A DNA stretch of 58,476 nucleotides from positions 1 through 58,476 of the forward strand of contig NZ_SVET01000017.1 in the NCBI RefSeq assembly GCF_015057245.1, given 5' to 3'. Below the pieces are notes generated by a model. It made no database searches. It saw only the letters and a list, made by a program, of their open reading frames with translations, and was not told where the DNA came from. The position numbers were made by a program, and so were the translations under genes. The stretch comes from Pseudobutyrivibrio ruminis (GTDB lineage Bacteria; Bacillota; Clostridia; Lachnospirales; Lachnospiraceae). Each line of letters opens with the position of its first letter. Within the stretch, counting starts at the first letter, position 1. Positions 1 through 9,022 of the stretch are shown here, piece by piece.

Positions 1-69
1 ATTTATTTCTCCTGCTTTACTATTAAGCAGATTACGAGAGATACATTTTCATATTTGGAGTATTTTATA

Positions 70-119
70 AAGCGAGCTACCATTCGCTGCCGAAAGACAA
101 ATCGAATAATAGCCCGCTT
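70..119. repeat. 17-bp imperfect hairpin
   Basis: Arms at 70-86 and 103-119 pair over 17 positions, including three G-U pairs when read as minus-strand RNA, around a 16-base loop. No U-tract follows on either strand, so it is a poor intrinsic terminator. It lies downstream of the nitroreductase gene and may act as an mRNA 3'-end structure. Nothing else is recognisable in bases 1-179. Confidence 0.5.
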
Positions 120-179
120 ATGTGATGTGTATGTGTTTAATTTTCAAATTTTTTTAGAACACAAATAGCGTTTCTTTTA

Positions 180-674
180 CTAGACCCAATGTATTCTAGA
201 CTCATCATATCTATCCTGTTGAGTGCGTGTTTCTGCAGGATAACCAAATGGAAGAAGTGCATATGCATGAAGCTTATCACCAATACCAAGAACTGCATCT
301 GCCTTTTCCATTCTATCTGGGATTGGAGCAACTGCAAGCCATACTCCACCAAGTCCCAATGAATCAATCTCAAGCCATGCATTTTCTGTTGCAATTGCTA
401 AATCTATAGTGTCAAACTCTGGAAACATAAGCCCCTCAGTGCGATAGCATGGAACCAATACAGCTGGTGCATCCTTTGCACAGCCAGAATATGGACTGCA
501 TTCTGAAAGTGCCTTGATTTTCTCTTTATCTGTTACCACATAAAACTCCCAAGGCTGCTGATTTCCAGCCGAAGGAGCTGCCATGGCTGCCTTCAAAATC
601 TGTTCGATTTTTTCCTTTTCTACCTGCTTATCCTGATATTTTCTAATACTTACTCTTTCAAATATTTCTTTCAT
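180..674 (-). CDS. nitroreductase family FMN protein
   Basis: A 164-residue member of the nitroreductase family, which are FMN-dependent, usually dimeric NAD(P)H oxidoreductases of the cytosol. Visible features are the N-terminal SIRKYQ segment that contacts FMN phosphate, the following SAGNQQPWEF segment, and a C-terminal glycine-rich LPFGYP stretch. Length is typical of the short subfamily. The start has AGGAG about 8 bases upstream. The next gene upstream encodes a flavin reductase-like protein on the same strand, suggesting a small redox group; the substrate cannot be read from sequence. Confidence 0.88.
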   Translation of the reverse strand: MKEIFERVSIRKYQDKQVEKEKIEQILKAAMAAPSAGNQQPWEFYVVTDKEKIKALSECSPYSGCAKDAPAVLVPCYRTEGLMFPEFDTIDLAIATENAWLEIDSLGLGGVWLAVAPIPDRMEKADAVLGIGDKLHAYALLPFGYPAETRTQQDRYDESRIHWV

Positions 675-783
675 GATGTTCTCCTATTCTTAACATGAAT
701 AATCACACATACTATTAGTGCCAATGCAGCTACACTGTGAATGCACCTTAAAAAATTGTACTCCTCTCTAGGTCAAGTAATTT

Positions 784-1344
784 TTATTGCTCATAGTTTT
801 TTCCTTCTACCCAGCATCTGCCAATTACTTTTCCCACACTTAGATATTTAGCACTTTGAAATTCGAATAGCACTGGATTTGCTTTCTCATAATCAATCTT
901 GCCTCTTTCATTCAAACACTCTTCCTGCACATAAGTATGTTCTGGCTTCAAAATATAATTTGTGAAGTTGCCAACTTCAATTTGATCAATTACCCTACAA
1001 GCCATTGAAACTGGTGCTTCATCAATGATTGGTGCATTCTTAAGTTCCTCAAAATGGTGCTGAAATACCGTAGACTTATCTGTAGTTGCACCTTTTGCAA
1101 TGCCACAATAATCAGCTCTAACTAGCATATCTTTGTTGATAAGACTAACCGAAAGTTCATTTACATTTTTTATCATAGCATCAGTTAGTGTATGAGCCTT
1201 ATCAATACTAACAAGTAAATGCCCGTGATCAACAACACCTACATGAGCTATTACTAGAAAGTTTACCTTGTCACCATCTTTTACTCCGACCACAGTTGCT
1301 GGTGTTGGATATAATCCCATTACTGAACCTATATCTTTTTGCAT
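784..1344 (-). CDS. flavin reductase-like FMN-binding protein
   Basis: A 186-residue protein resembling the flavin reductase/flavoredoxin domain family (split-barrel FMN proteins). The N-terminal YPTPATVVGV segment and the later SLINKDMLVRADYCG segment match the family's usual placement of FMN contacts. A perfect AGGAGG precedes the ATG. It is divergent from an HxlR regulator 135 bp away, a very common pairing in which HxlR controls the flavoprotein gene. It is likely cytosolic; the electron acceptor is unknown. Confidence 0.78.
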   Translation of the reverse strand: MQKDIGSVMGLYPTPATVVGVKDGDKVNFLVIAHVGVVDHGHLLVSIDKAHTLTDAMIKNVNELSVSLINKDMLVRADYCGIAKGATTDKSTVFQHHFEELKNAPIIDEAPVSMACRVIDQIEVGNFTNYILKPEHTYVQEECLNERGKIDYEKANPVLFEFQSAKYLSVGKVIGRCWVEGKNYEQ

Positions 1345-1378
1345 TCTTTACCTCCTAAAGCATTTGCTTTTTCTTGCA

Positions 1379-1404
1379 TATTTTTTGTTTACGTGATAAA
1401 AATA
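1379..1404. promoter_or_regulatory. AT-rich inverted repeat in divergent promoter
   Basis: TATTTTT (1379-1385) and AAAAATA (1398-1404) form an inverted repeat in the 135-bp gap between the flavin reductase and HxlR genes. It is a candidate HxlR operator by position only; AT-rich inverted repeats also arise by chance here. Confidence 0.3.
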
Positions 1405-1479
1405 GCATGTGAATATATTTTTGTGAAGAATGCACTTTTTTGTAATATACTTACTTTTTAGAAACTATAGGAGGTCTAT

Positions 1480-1827
1480 ATGTCTAATAAATCAACCAAT
1501 TCGGAAAAGCCTTTTCACTGCCCCGTAGAAGCGACTTTTAGTCAAATCGGCGGCAAATATAAAATGATTATCCTTTATCACCTATTACACGACGGAGTTC
1601 TTCGTTATAACCAAATCCAAAAATATATTCCACAGGCAACAGCTAAAATGTTGGCTCAGCAATTACGAGAACTTGAAGCTGATGACTTAGTTCATCGTGA
1701 AGTATATCCTGTTGTTCCACCAAAAACTGAATACTCTCTTACAGAACGAGGACTAAGTTTAAAACCAGTTATTGATTCAATATGTGATTGGGGTAGAGAG
1801 TATATGGCAGGTACATTTGATGAGTAA
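1480..1827 (+). CDS. HxlR family transcriptional regulator
   Basis: A 115-residue winged helix regulator. It begins with the family's CPVEATFSQIGGKYKMIIL segment, with the Cys used as a redox sensor in several HxlR proteins, followed by the recognition helix and the wing SLTERG, and ends with WGREYM. AGGAGG lies 7 bases before the ATG. It is divergent from the flavin reductase gene, which it probably controls in response to electrophiles or oxidation; that role is inferred from family and context. Confidence 0.9.
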   Translation: MSNKSTNSEKPFHCPVEATFSQIGGKYKMIILYHLLHDGVLRYNQIQKYIPQATAKMLAQQLRELEADDLVHREVYPVVPPKTEYSLTERGLSLKPVIDSICDWGREYMAGTFDE

Positions 1828-2023
1828 AAATCCCTTTGAATTTTTTTCTAAACTTGTGATATTATTTGCTAGGAAATTTAATAAATACATAAACGACACA
1901 TGTAGTGCATGGCACGTAAATCTGATCACGGTACATATGTAATCTATTTAGATGAGGTATATATCCAGATTTCAAAAACCAAGCTACATGTGTTTTTTTA
2001 TGCAAAGAAAAGGAGAAAATTTT

Positions 2024-2710
2024 ATGCCAAGAAACCAATTTCAAAGAATGATTTTTGCTCTACTAACAGTAATAATCACAGTGCATGGCTACGTATTTTA
2101 TAGCCTGTATGTTGTTAATGGAAAGCTACTAATGGAGATGAATGGAACAGGTAGTGTTCTAGATGCCATAAACACTCAGGGCGGTGTTTATATGTTTGGT
2201 AGAATGCTTCCAATCTGGGCTGTTGTCATTGTAGAATTCTGCTTCGCATATACGTTAGAGTGCTTATTAGGCAGCCCACTTTCATTTAAAATGGCTTGCT
2301 CAATGTTTGACCCACGTAAAATTCATCCTATGATTTTTGAAACAGCAATCATATCATGCACAGTTTTAATCATGTGTCCAGCTATGAGCTTCATTGCAGC
2401 ATTTTTATACTATCCATATTACAATGGCTTTAATGTTTTCACATTACTTGCAAATTGGATTGAACTCATATGTCATAACTTCCCATTTGCATTCTTTTCA
2501 CAGGTATTCTTTATTCAACCTTTTGTAAGATTTTTATTTGGAAAGATTTTTGCAAAGGACATTGCTGCAAGAAAACAGCAAGTTGAGTCTGAACGTCCAC
2601 AAAATGAAGTGGAAGCTATCGCTGATATTTTCAAGAGAATGGATGAAATACAGGAAAGACTTGAACACGAACGTAGACAACGTAAGAAATTGGCAGAAAG
2701 AATGCAGTAA
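2024..2710 (+). CDS. DUF2798-like membrane protein
   Basis: A 228-residue membrane protein with about four predicted transmembrane segments. Conserved-looking MCPAMSF and NFPFAFFSQVFFIQP stretches resemble DUF2798 proteins. The tail from about residue 180 is charged and probably a cytosolic coiled coil (repeated E/R/K with QERLEHERRQR), which is longer than in typical family members. The frame is open from 1952, but AGGAG at 2011 sits 8 bases before the ATG at 2024, so I take that start. A strong terminator follows at once. Function is unknown. Confidence 0.7.
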   Translation: MPRNQFQRMIFALLTVIITVHGYVFYSLYVVNGKLLMEMNGTGSVLDAINTQGGVYMFGRMLPIWAVVIVEFCFAYTLECLLGSPLSFKMACSMFDPRKIHPMIFETAIISCTVLIMCPAMSFIAAFLYYPYYNGFNVFTLLANWIELICHNFPFAFFSQVFFIQPFVRFLFGKIFAKDIAARKQQVESERPQNEVEAIADIFKRMDEIQERLEHERRQRKKLAERMQ

Positions 2711-2715
2711 CTAAG

Positions 2716-2738
2716 AGGCGGCCTTATGGCCGCCTTTT
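2716..2738 (+). terminator. intrinsic terminator after DUF2798-like gene
   Basis: AGGCGGCC, loop TTAT, GGCCGCCT, then a short T-run; a perfect 8-bp GC-rich stem starting 5 bases after the stop codon. Confidence 0.85.
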
Positions 2739-2786
2739 GGTTATTGTATTAATTCGGAATCACATCAAACAGCCTTGCCATTTACT

Positions 2787-2876
2787 TCAACCCTTCGTTT
2801 TATTATCCATCTCTTCAAAAAACAATCCCGCTATATACAAAGCTGATTGTCCATACAGTCCCAAATCATCATCATA
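2787..2876 (-). pseudogene. possible gene remnant, 29 codons
   Basis: The minus strand reads YDDDLGLYGQSALYIAGLFF and continues to EEMDNKTKG and a stop, a coding-like string preceded directly by an in-frame TAG and lacking any start or ribosome site. The 200-bp gap between the DUF2798 terminator and the MATE stop holds nothing else. It may be the degraded C-terminus of a lost gene; I cannot name the family and the string could be chance. Confidence 0.3.
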
Positions 2877-2910
2877 CTACTGACTAGCAAATGAGTCCTT
2901 CCCTCAATGA

Positions 2911-4281
2911 TTATATAACCCTAAAACTTAAACTATTTTTTACTATTCTCTTAAGCATAATATATCCAATCACCGCAGTTATAACCTCTGCTATAATAAA
3001 TGTCGTCCATATTATAGATTTAGATGCACTTCCCGAAATGACCATATTTGAAAATACATATGCTACAGGAATGACAATCAAAAACTGTCTTAAAACTGAG
3101 ATCACAAGTGACTGAGGACCAGCATTAAGTGCTTGATAAATCCCCTGAAATGAAATATTAAATCCAGCAAATAAAAAGCTAATTGAGACAATACGCATTG
3201 CCGCAACACAAATGGACTCAGTTTCCCCTGATAGCCCAAACATATTTGCAAATGGACTTGCGAAAACCTCTAGAAGCAATGTTCCAAACAGCATTATTGC
3301 AGAAGTATAAAGTATTCCCCATTTCATTCCTTCTTTGATTCTCTTTTCATCCTTCATTCCATGGGCAAAAGAAATGATAGGTGTAATTGTATCTCTCATT
3401 CCAAATGCAGCGAATAATATGAACTGCTGAATCTTATAGTAGAGACCATATGCAGTAACTACATTTTCACCAATACGAACAAAGATTATATTTAATAAAT
3501 AAGTCATTATGGACATGAGGGCCTGGGCTATGATTGCAGGAAAGCCTATTGAATAAATTTCTTTAACCATAGAGCCTGTCAGTTTTAAATACTTTCTATC
3601 ATTTGACACTTCATTATCGTATCTACGATGGAAGTACCATCCTAATCCCATGGATACAAACTGACCTATAACTGTTGCAAGTGCAGCACCCACTACTTCC
3701 ATTCTAGGAAGTCCAAGGAGTCCATAAATCAGGATTGGATCAAGCACAATATTTGTAAGAGCGCCCGCAATCTGTGAGATTGTTGAATACTTAGAACGTC
3801 CATGTGCCTGAAGTAGTTTCTCATAAACTGTAAAATAAACGTTTCCTAGTGAGAGCATGCAGCATATCCTAAGATAAACCACAGCCATTTCTGAGATAGT
3901 TGCATTTGATGTTTGAGTACCTATATAAAACTTTACTCCAAATGCTCCAAACAGGAAAAACATTGCAAATATTATAAATGCCAGAACTTTTGTTGTACCT
4001 GCAGCTTTAGATGCCTTTTCATAATCTTGCTGCCCTAAGCTCCTTGCTACAACGACATTCATTCCCACACCAGTTCCAATTCCTAGTGCAATCAATAGCA
4101 CCTGCACCGGAAATGCAAGTGTCAAAGCATTCAACGCCATCTCTCCATTAGTACCCATATTTGATACAAACGCAGAATCTACAATGTTATAAAGCGCCTG
4201 CATCATCATTGATAAAATAATTGGTGTTCCCATCTTTATCATCAGTGAATTTACTGGTGCTTCTTTCATAGGATTGTTCAT
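2911..4281 (-). CDS. MATE family efflux transporter
   Basis: A 456-residue, 12-segment MATE protein, expected to export cationic drugs or metabolites in exchange for Na+ or H+. It starts MNNPMKEAPVNSLMIKMGTP and carries the family pattern TPIILSMMMQALYNIVDSAFV and, later, GIYQALNAGPQSL. GGAGG lies 6 bases before the ATG. A 17-bp hairpin with a U-tract ends only 14 bases before the start codon, so expression may be set by read-through (see 4296-4357). It is one of three MATE genes in the window. Substrate unknown. Confidence 0.92.
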   Translation of the reverse strand: MNNPMKEAPVNSLMIKMGTPIILSMMMQALYNIVDSAFVSNMGTNGEMALNALTLAFPVQVLLIALGIGTGVGMNVVVARSLGQQDYEKASKAAGTTKVLAFIIFAMFFLFGAFGVKFYIGTQTSNATISEMAVVYLRICCMLSLGNVYFTVYEKLLQAHGRSKYSTISQIAGALTNIVLDPILIYGLLGLPRMEVVGAALATVIGQFVSMGLGWYFHRRYDNEVSNDRKYLKLTGSMVKEIYSIGFPAIIAQALMSIMTYLLNIIFVRIGENVVTAYGLYYKIQQFILFAAFGMRDTITPIISFAHGMKDEKRIKEGMKWGILYTSAIMLFGTLLLEVFASPFANMFGLSGETESICVAAMRIVSISFLFAGFNISFQGIYQALNAGPQSLVISVLRQFLIVIPVAYVFSNMVISGSASKSIIWTTFIIAEVITAVIGYIMLKRIVKNSLSFRVI

Positions 4282-4295
4282 TTTATACCTCCAAC

Positions 4296-4357
4296 AAAAA
4301 AGCGCATGTAACGAATGCTGCCAGACGCTGGACTTACGCTTTCGCTACACACGCTTT
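4296..4357 (-). promoter_or_regulatory. attenuator-like hairpin in MATE leader
   Basis: On the minus strand, arms 4357-4341 and 4315-4299 pair at all 17 positions (three G-U pairs). The 25-base loop contains a CCAG/CTGG mini-hairpin. Six U residues follow (4301-4296, partly within the arm) and then GGAGG and the ATG at 4281. No promoter fits between the U-tract and the start, so the hairpin is either the upstream operon's terminator or a regulated leader. A possible TTGATA/TATAAA promoter lies just upstream. The loop shares GCGTAAGTCC with the element at 18098-18155. Confidence 0.6.
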
Positions 4358-4422
4358 ATAATCTAAAAGCTAAATTATCAAATTATCACTTATCTGTCCA
4401 AGGTAATTTTTACCAAAAATTC

Positions 4423-4803
4423 TTACTCTGCTTCCTTTACAGCTAACGTCTTCATTCTAAAGAAGACCATATACAGATGGCCTAGCCAAACTATAGCAAG
4501 AATTATTCTTCCTACTGGTACTTCATCCATCATATAAAATCCGAATCCCATAAGCAGTGTCACCACAACTACCATCTTGATTTTTGCTGACATTGTCATA
4601 CCTTTTTCTCTTACAAACTCTTCCAGATGATTTTTGTAAAGAGATGTACCTATAAACCAATCATGAAGTTTCTGAGATCCCTTCGCATAGCAAAACAGTG
4701 TAGCTAAATAAAATGGAACCGTAGGAAGAATAGGCAAAGCAATCCCAACTGTTCCAAGAGCTAGACAAATAGAGCCTAAAACAATCCAAAATATTTTTTT
4801 CAT
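4423..4803 (-). CDS. YbaN/DUF454 membrane protein, end of heme operon
   Basis: A 126-residue inner membrane protein of the DUF454 (YbaN) family: the hydrophobic N-terminus with G-GIALPILPTVPFYL, then a short amphipathic segment (KGSQKLHDWF) and two further hydrophobic stretches near the C-terminus. Family function is unknown. It starts 16 bases after the ABC gene stop and is the last gene of the minus-strand heme operon. From memory, YbaN genes also occur with streptococcal heme-uptake operons; this needs a database check. Confidence 0.8.
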   Translation of the reverse strand: MKKIFWIVLGSICLALGTVGIALPILPTVPFYLATLFCYAKGSQKLHDWFIGTSLYKNHLEEFVREKGMTMSAKIKMVVVVTLLMGFGFYMMDEVPVGRIILAIVWLGHLYMVFFRMKTLAVKEAE

Positions 4804-4819
4804 TACAATTTCTTCCTTT

Positions 4820-6487
4820 CTAAAATTCCAACACAGTCTCTGCTACCTTCATAGTTGATTTGCGATGGGAAACAAGAATGATGTTTTTATTAGCCCCCGC
4901 TTCTTTTATTGATTTTAAAATCACAGCTTCGTTTAAGGCATCAAGAGCACTGGTAGGCTCATCCATAATCAACATCTTTCCATCATGTAAAAATGCTCTG
5001 GCAAGACCAATTCTTTGCTTTTCGCCACTTGATAATGTGGAGCCCTGCTCTCCTACCACAGTCTCAAATCCCTCAGGCAACGATTCAATAAATTCTAATA
5101 TGCTGGCTTTACTTGCCGCTTCTCTTACCTCATCAAAGGTTGCATCTTCCTTAGCAATTTTAATGTTGTTAAGAATAGTATCATGGGCAATCCATGTTTC
5201 CTGAGTGACAAATGACTGATTACATCTTAAAGATGAGGTATTAATCTGATTTACATCCACCATGTCACCATTTATATCATATAAAATCTGACCTGCATCT
5301 ATCTTCCAAAATCTCATTAATAATCGTATAAATGTAGATTTACCACAACCACTAGGACCGTGTATTCCCACTATCTTTTCCTTCGGTAGCTTCACTGTTT
5401 TGTTTTCAAATACTAATTTATCCTTGTACGAAAAAGTGATATTGTCAGCCACAAGATAGTCTTCCACCGAGGAATTATCCATTATTAAATCAATACCATC
5501 TGTCACATCCTCTGCCTCAGGCTCTTCGTCTAGAAGATCTAATACTCTTTTTCCACAGGCCAATGTCTGATTCAAATTATTAGATAAAGATGCTAGCGCA
5601 ATTACAGGCCCAAAAGAACTCATTATCGCTACTACGGCTAATACCACTGATTCAAAACTGATTCTCCCATTCATATATTGCATAGACATAGCTATAAGCA
5701 TTATTACTGAAACCGTCTGAATAACAACATTGGTAGCAGTTCTCTGATTTTTTTCATAACCTACTAACCTATTCTGGGTGTTCCCTAAGTCTTTTGATTT
5801 GGTATCAATTCCATTACTATTTTGTTCAAACGAATCATACTGAATAGATTCATCAATTCCATATGCCAAATCAAGCACATAGCTGTTTAGACTGCCCACT
5901 TCATTTCGAAAATCAGCACCAGTATTTGCACTTTTTCTTCCATTGTAAATTGGAATGATTATGCCAACCGCTACATAGCCAAGTAGTCCAATCAAGGCAG
6001 AGACAATACTAATATTTGCTAAAAATACAAGCATAATCACTGATACCAAGACAGCAATGGCGATAGGAGAAATGGTATGGGCAAAGAATACCTCAAGTAA
6101 TTCGATATCTGTGGTAATCATTGTAATCAGATTGCCCTTGTCTTTTCCCTCCAGCTTTGCAGGACATAGCTTTCTTAAAGCTGCAAATACTTTATTGCGG
6201 ATTATGGCAAGTATCGTAAATGCGATATAGTGATTGCAATACTGCTCTCCGTAGTGGAATATCCCTCGAAGTATGGCCACTACCACAAGCACCAATATCA
6301 GCTTCTGATAATTGCCCTGCCCCATTAGCATCATGGTAACACCCTTAGCTCCAATTACAGTGACTGCAATTGCACATAAGTGGCCAATAGTTCCAAGGAA
6401 GATACCAAGAGTCATAATCCATTTTAATGGTGCAACCAGCTTAATTAACCTAAGCATTATGGAGAGTCCTGTTGTTTTCTTTTCCAT
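4820..6487 (-). CDS. ABC transporter permease/ATPase, CydC-like half
   Basis: A 555-residue fused transmembrane/ATPase half-transporter. About six membrane segments fill residues 15-300. The ATPase domain has Walker A GPSGCGKST, Q-loop VTQE, signature LSSGEKQ, Walker B MLIMDEP and H-loop VSHR. The protein stops only 15 residues or so past the H-loop His, shorter than usual. Its ATG overlaps the TAA of the partner gene (TAATG), so the two are translationally coupled and probably form a heterodimer. In this operon the pair may export or handle heme, siderophore or thiol; streptococcal sia operons end with similar ABC genes. Confidence 0.85.
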   Translation of the reverse strand: MEKKTTGLSIMLRLIKLVAPLKWIMTLGIFLGTIGHLCAIAVTVIGAKGVTMMLMGQGNYQKLILVLVVVAILRGIFHYGEQYCNHYIAFTILAIIRNKVFAALRKLCPAKLEGKDKGNLITMITTDIELLEVFFAHTISPIAIAVLVSVIMLVFLANISIVSALIGLLGYVAVGIIIPIYNGRKSANTGADFRNEVGSLNSYVLDLAYGIDESIQYDSFEQNSNGIDTKSKDLGNTQNRLVGYEKNQRTATNVVIQTVSVIMLIAMSMQYMNGRISFESVVLAVVAIMSSFGPVIALASLSNNLNQTLACGKRVLDLLDEEPEAEDVTDGIDLIMDNSSVEDYLVADNITFSYKDKLVFENKTVKLPKEKIVGIHGPSGCGKSTFIRLLMRFWKIDAGQILYDINGDMVDVNQINTSSLRCNQSFVTQETWIAHDTILNNIKIAKEDATFDEVREAASKASILEFIESLPEGFETVVGEQGSTLSSGEKQRIGLARAFLHDGKMLIMDEPTSALDALNEAVILKSIKEAGANKNIILVSHRKSTMKVAETVLEF

Positions 6488-8220
6488 TAATTGGCACCTC
6501 CTATGCTTTCCATTTCATACTGTTTTTCATAAAGCTTTGCATACTTTCCTTGTTGATTGATCAAAGATTCATGGGTGCCATTTTCAACTACTCTTCCTGA
6601 ATCCATTACAAATATCTTGTCTGCCTTCACCACATTTGCAAGCCTATGTGAAATCAAAATAACAGTCTTATTTTGAACCTTTGAAAGATCATATATTACC
6701 TTCATAATAATCTCTTCTGATTCCATATCGATATTGCTGGTAGCTTCATCAAAAATATAAAGAGGGCAATCCTTTAACAAAGCCCTTGCCACTGCAAGCC
6801 TTTGTTTTTGTCCACCTGAAAGATTTGAGCCGCCTTCCTTTAAAAGATACTCGAGGCCGCCCTGCTCAGATAGTTCATCATATAAATTTACCTTCTTGAG
6901 AGCTTCCACCAAATCGGCATCCTGTTTTTTACAGTCTACAAGCAGCAGATTATCCCTCACTGTTCCTGAGAAAATATAGCTTTCCAAAGAGACTATCGCC
7001 ATTTTTTCTACCAAGGATTTGTTGTCTATATCTGACAACTCGACCCCATTTATTTTTAAAGAACCTTCGTATCCCAAATACTGTTTTCTAATCAGCTTTA
7101 TAAGAGTAGATTTTCCTGATCCTGAATTCCCCACAATAGCATTGACTTTTCCAGAACAAAAACTAAGGTAAATATTATTAAGAATAGTTGTTTCTTCCGC
7201 CCTGTAATTTACATTTTCAAATGCTACTTCAATAGGTTCTTCAGGTATCTTCTGTTTTCCTTTTTGACCTTCCTCTATATCTAGAAAATCAAACATTCTA
7301 TCAGCTGCTTTCATTCCATTCATACCTATATGAAAATATGAACCTAAAAGTCGCATAGGTAAGAAAAATTCTGCTGATAAAAGTAAAAATAAAATCGCTT
7401 CATACAGCCCTATCTGACCAACCCTTATTTCAGAAATAGACACCAGAATTCCTACTGCTGCACCTAAGTAAGCAACAATATCCATGACAATTGTGCTATT
7501 AAGCTGCATTGATAGTACCTTCATGGTAATTTTCCTGAATCGTTCCGATTCTACATCCATATCCAATGCCGCTTTATCATCTGCACCGTAAACTTTTAAC
7601 GTAGTCATTCCCTGTAGTTTCTCTAAAAATGTATCCCCCAGCCCATAATAGATTTGAAAATACTTATCTAAAATCTTTTTTGCGATTTTCATTACAATCA
7701 TGATTACTATTGGAATGAGAGGAACCATAACAAGGAGTACTACTGATGCCTTTAGACTATACCTACGTAAAAATACGAAGAGAGTAATTGGTGCAAGTAA
7801 CGCATATACGAACTGACTTATGTATTTTCCGAAATATACCTCTAACTGTTCCACACCTTCCCCCATCATCTGACTGATTTGAGAAGTGGGAATAAACTGT
7901 TTGTATCCACTCCCCAATCTGTGAACCTTCGCGTATATTTCTTTTCTAATAACTCGTTTTACATCAACACTAGCCATAAATGAAGCTTGTGTATAAAGCC
8001 TATCAAATGCTGACTTTACTATTACAGCAAGGCAGATTGAAACCAATGCTTTAAATAGAATCAAACTTTCTATTTTTTCCTCATATAGACGTGAAATAAT
8101 TAGGGCAATTCTTTCAACTATCACTATTTGCATGAGAAGACCAAGCCACTGATATACAACTTCTAATACTACATAGACTGTACTTTTCTGTAGCATTTTT
8201 AATAATCTTGTTTTTATCAT
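6487..8220 (-). CDS. ABC transporter permease/ATPase, CydD-like half
   Basis: A 577-residue ABC half-transporter with an N-terminal six-helix domain and a C-terminal ATPase: Walker A GNSGSGKST, signature LSGGQKQR, Walker B LYIFDEAT, H-loop ISHR. At the Q-loop position the sequence reads VSLESYIF, so the usual Gln appears replaced by Leu, whereas the partner keeps Gln; this asymmetry suggests one non-equivalent ATP site as in heterodimeric exporters. It follows the import ATPase gene by about 25 bases and shares a stop/start overlap with the next gene. Confidence 0.85.
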   Translation of the reverse strand: MIKTRLLKMLQKSTVYVVLEVVYQWLGLLMQIVIVERIALIISRLYEEKIESLILFKALVSICLAVIVKSAFDRLYTQASFMASVDVKRVIRKEIYAKVHRLGSGYKQFIPTSQISQMMGEGVEQLEVYFGKYISQFVYALLAPITLFVFLRRYSLKASVVLLVMVPLIPIVIMIVMKIAKKILDKYFQIYYGLGDTFLEKLQGMTTLKVYGADDKAALDMDVESERFRKITMKVLSMQLNSTIVMDIVAYLGAAVGILVSISEIRVGQIGLYEAILFLLLSAEFFLPMRLLGSYFHIGMNGMKAADRMFDFLDIEEGQKGKQKIPEEPIEVAFENVNYRAEETTILNNIYLSFCSGKVNAIVGNSGSGKSTLIKLIRKQYLGYEGSLKINGVELSDIDNKSLVEKMAIVSLESYIFSGTVRDNLLLVDCKKQDADLVEALKKVNLYDELSEQGGLEYLLKEGGSNLSGGQKQRLAVARALLKDCPLYIFDEATSNIDMESEEIIMKVIYDLSKVQNKTVILISHRLANVVKADKIFVMDSGRVVENGTHESLINQQGKYAKLYEKQYEMESIGGAN

Positions 8221-8245
8221 AAATAATTCCTAAATTTCTTTCTCT

Positions 8246-9022
8246 CTAATATAAAATTGCATATGGCTTTCCTTCATAATCCTTTACAGGCAAGCTGATT
8301 CCAAAGATTTGCTCTAGAGACTGAGTATTTATTACTTCCTCTGGCTTTCCTTGCACTACCAGTTTTCCTTCCGGAGATAATGCAATTATTTCATCGCTAT
8401 AATTGATAGCCTGATTAATATCATGAAGAACCATGATTATTGTTGTACCGTATTTACGATTTAGATTTTTAATAAGCCTTAATAACTGAATCTGATATCT
8501 GATATCCAAGTACGTGGTTGGCTCATCTAAAAATATTGTATCTGTCCCCTGGGCAAGGGCCATTGCAATCCAAACTCTTTGTCTTTGGCCTCCCGACAAT
8601 TCCGCAATATTTTTATCCTTAAATGGATAAGTGCCTGTAATTTTTAAAGCCCTTATAACCATCTGCCTATCTAAATCTTCATCTATACTTCCACCTAATT
8701 TTCTATATGGTGTCCTGCCATATTCCACCAGCTTTTCCACTGTTAAATCATCTGGAGCCCTGTTATACTGATGAACAATGGCCACCTCTTTTGCATAGGC
8801 TTTCAGGCTAAGCTCTGCTATATCTGTATTCTTTAAAAGAATCCTTCCTCCAAGGGGAGTCAGATTCTTTGTCATCAAAGAAAACAATGTGGACTTACCG
8901 CATCCATTTGAGCCCATGATTGTTGTGACTTTTCCTTTTTTTATGTTTACATTTAGATGTCTCAAAACCGGTCTATCGTCATATGCAAAAGTTAAATCTT
9001 CTATTTCAAATAGGTTTTCCAT
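8246..9022 (-). CDS. heme/iron ABC importer ATPase (HtsC/FecE-like)
   Basis: A 258-residue cytosolic ATPase of the iron-complex importer class. Walker A GSNGCGKST, Q-loop VHQYNR, signature LSGGQRQR, Walker B TIFLDEPT and H-loop VLHDIN are all present. I chose the ATG at 9022 (MENLFEIEDL) because AAGGAG and GAAGGA lie just upstream; the frame extends 45 bases further without a ribosome site. The start overlaps the end of the permease gene by 17 bases, indicating coupled translation. With the permease and the IsdE-like lipoprotein it would drive heme import. Confidence 0.9.
   Translation of the reverse strand: MENLFEIEDLTFAYDDRPVLRHLNVNIKKGKVTTIMGSNGCGKSTLFSLMTKNLTPLGGRILLKNTDIAELSLKAYAKEVAIVHQYNRAPDDLTVEKLVEYGRTPYRKLGGSIDEDLDRQMVIRALKITGTYPFKDKNIAELSGGQRQRVWIAMALAQGTDTIFLDEPTTYLDIRYQIQLLRLIKNLNRKYGTTIIMVLHDINQAINYSDEIIALSPEGKLVVQGKPEEVINTQSLEQIFGISLPVKDYEGKPYAILY

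Noticed and set aside
70..119. Hairpin at 70-119 as a third copy of the GCGTAAGTCC attenuator family
   Set aside because: It has similar stem length but lacks the loop core and the U-tract.
388..398. GTTGCAATTGC inside the nitroreductase gene, partial match to the Crp/Fnr palindrome
   Set aside because: It lies within coding sequence, lacks the final half-site bases and has no promoter nearby.
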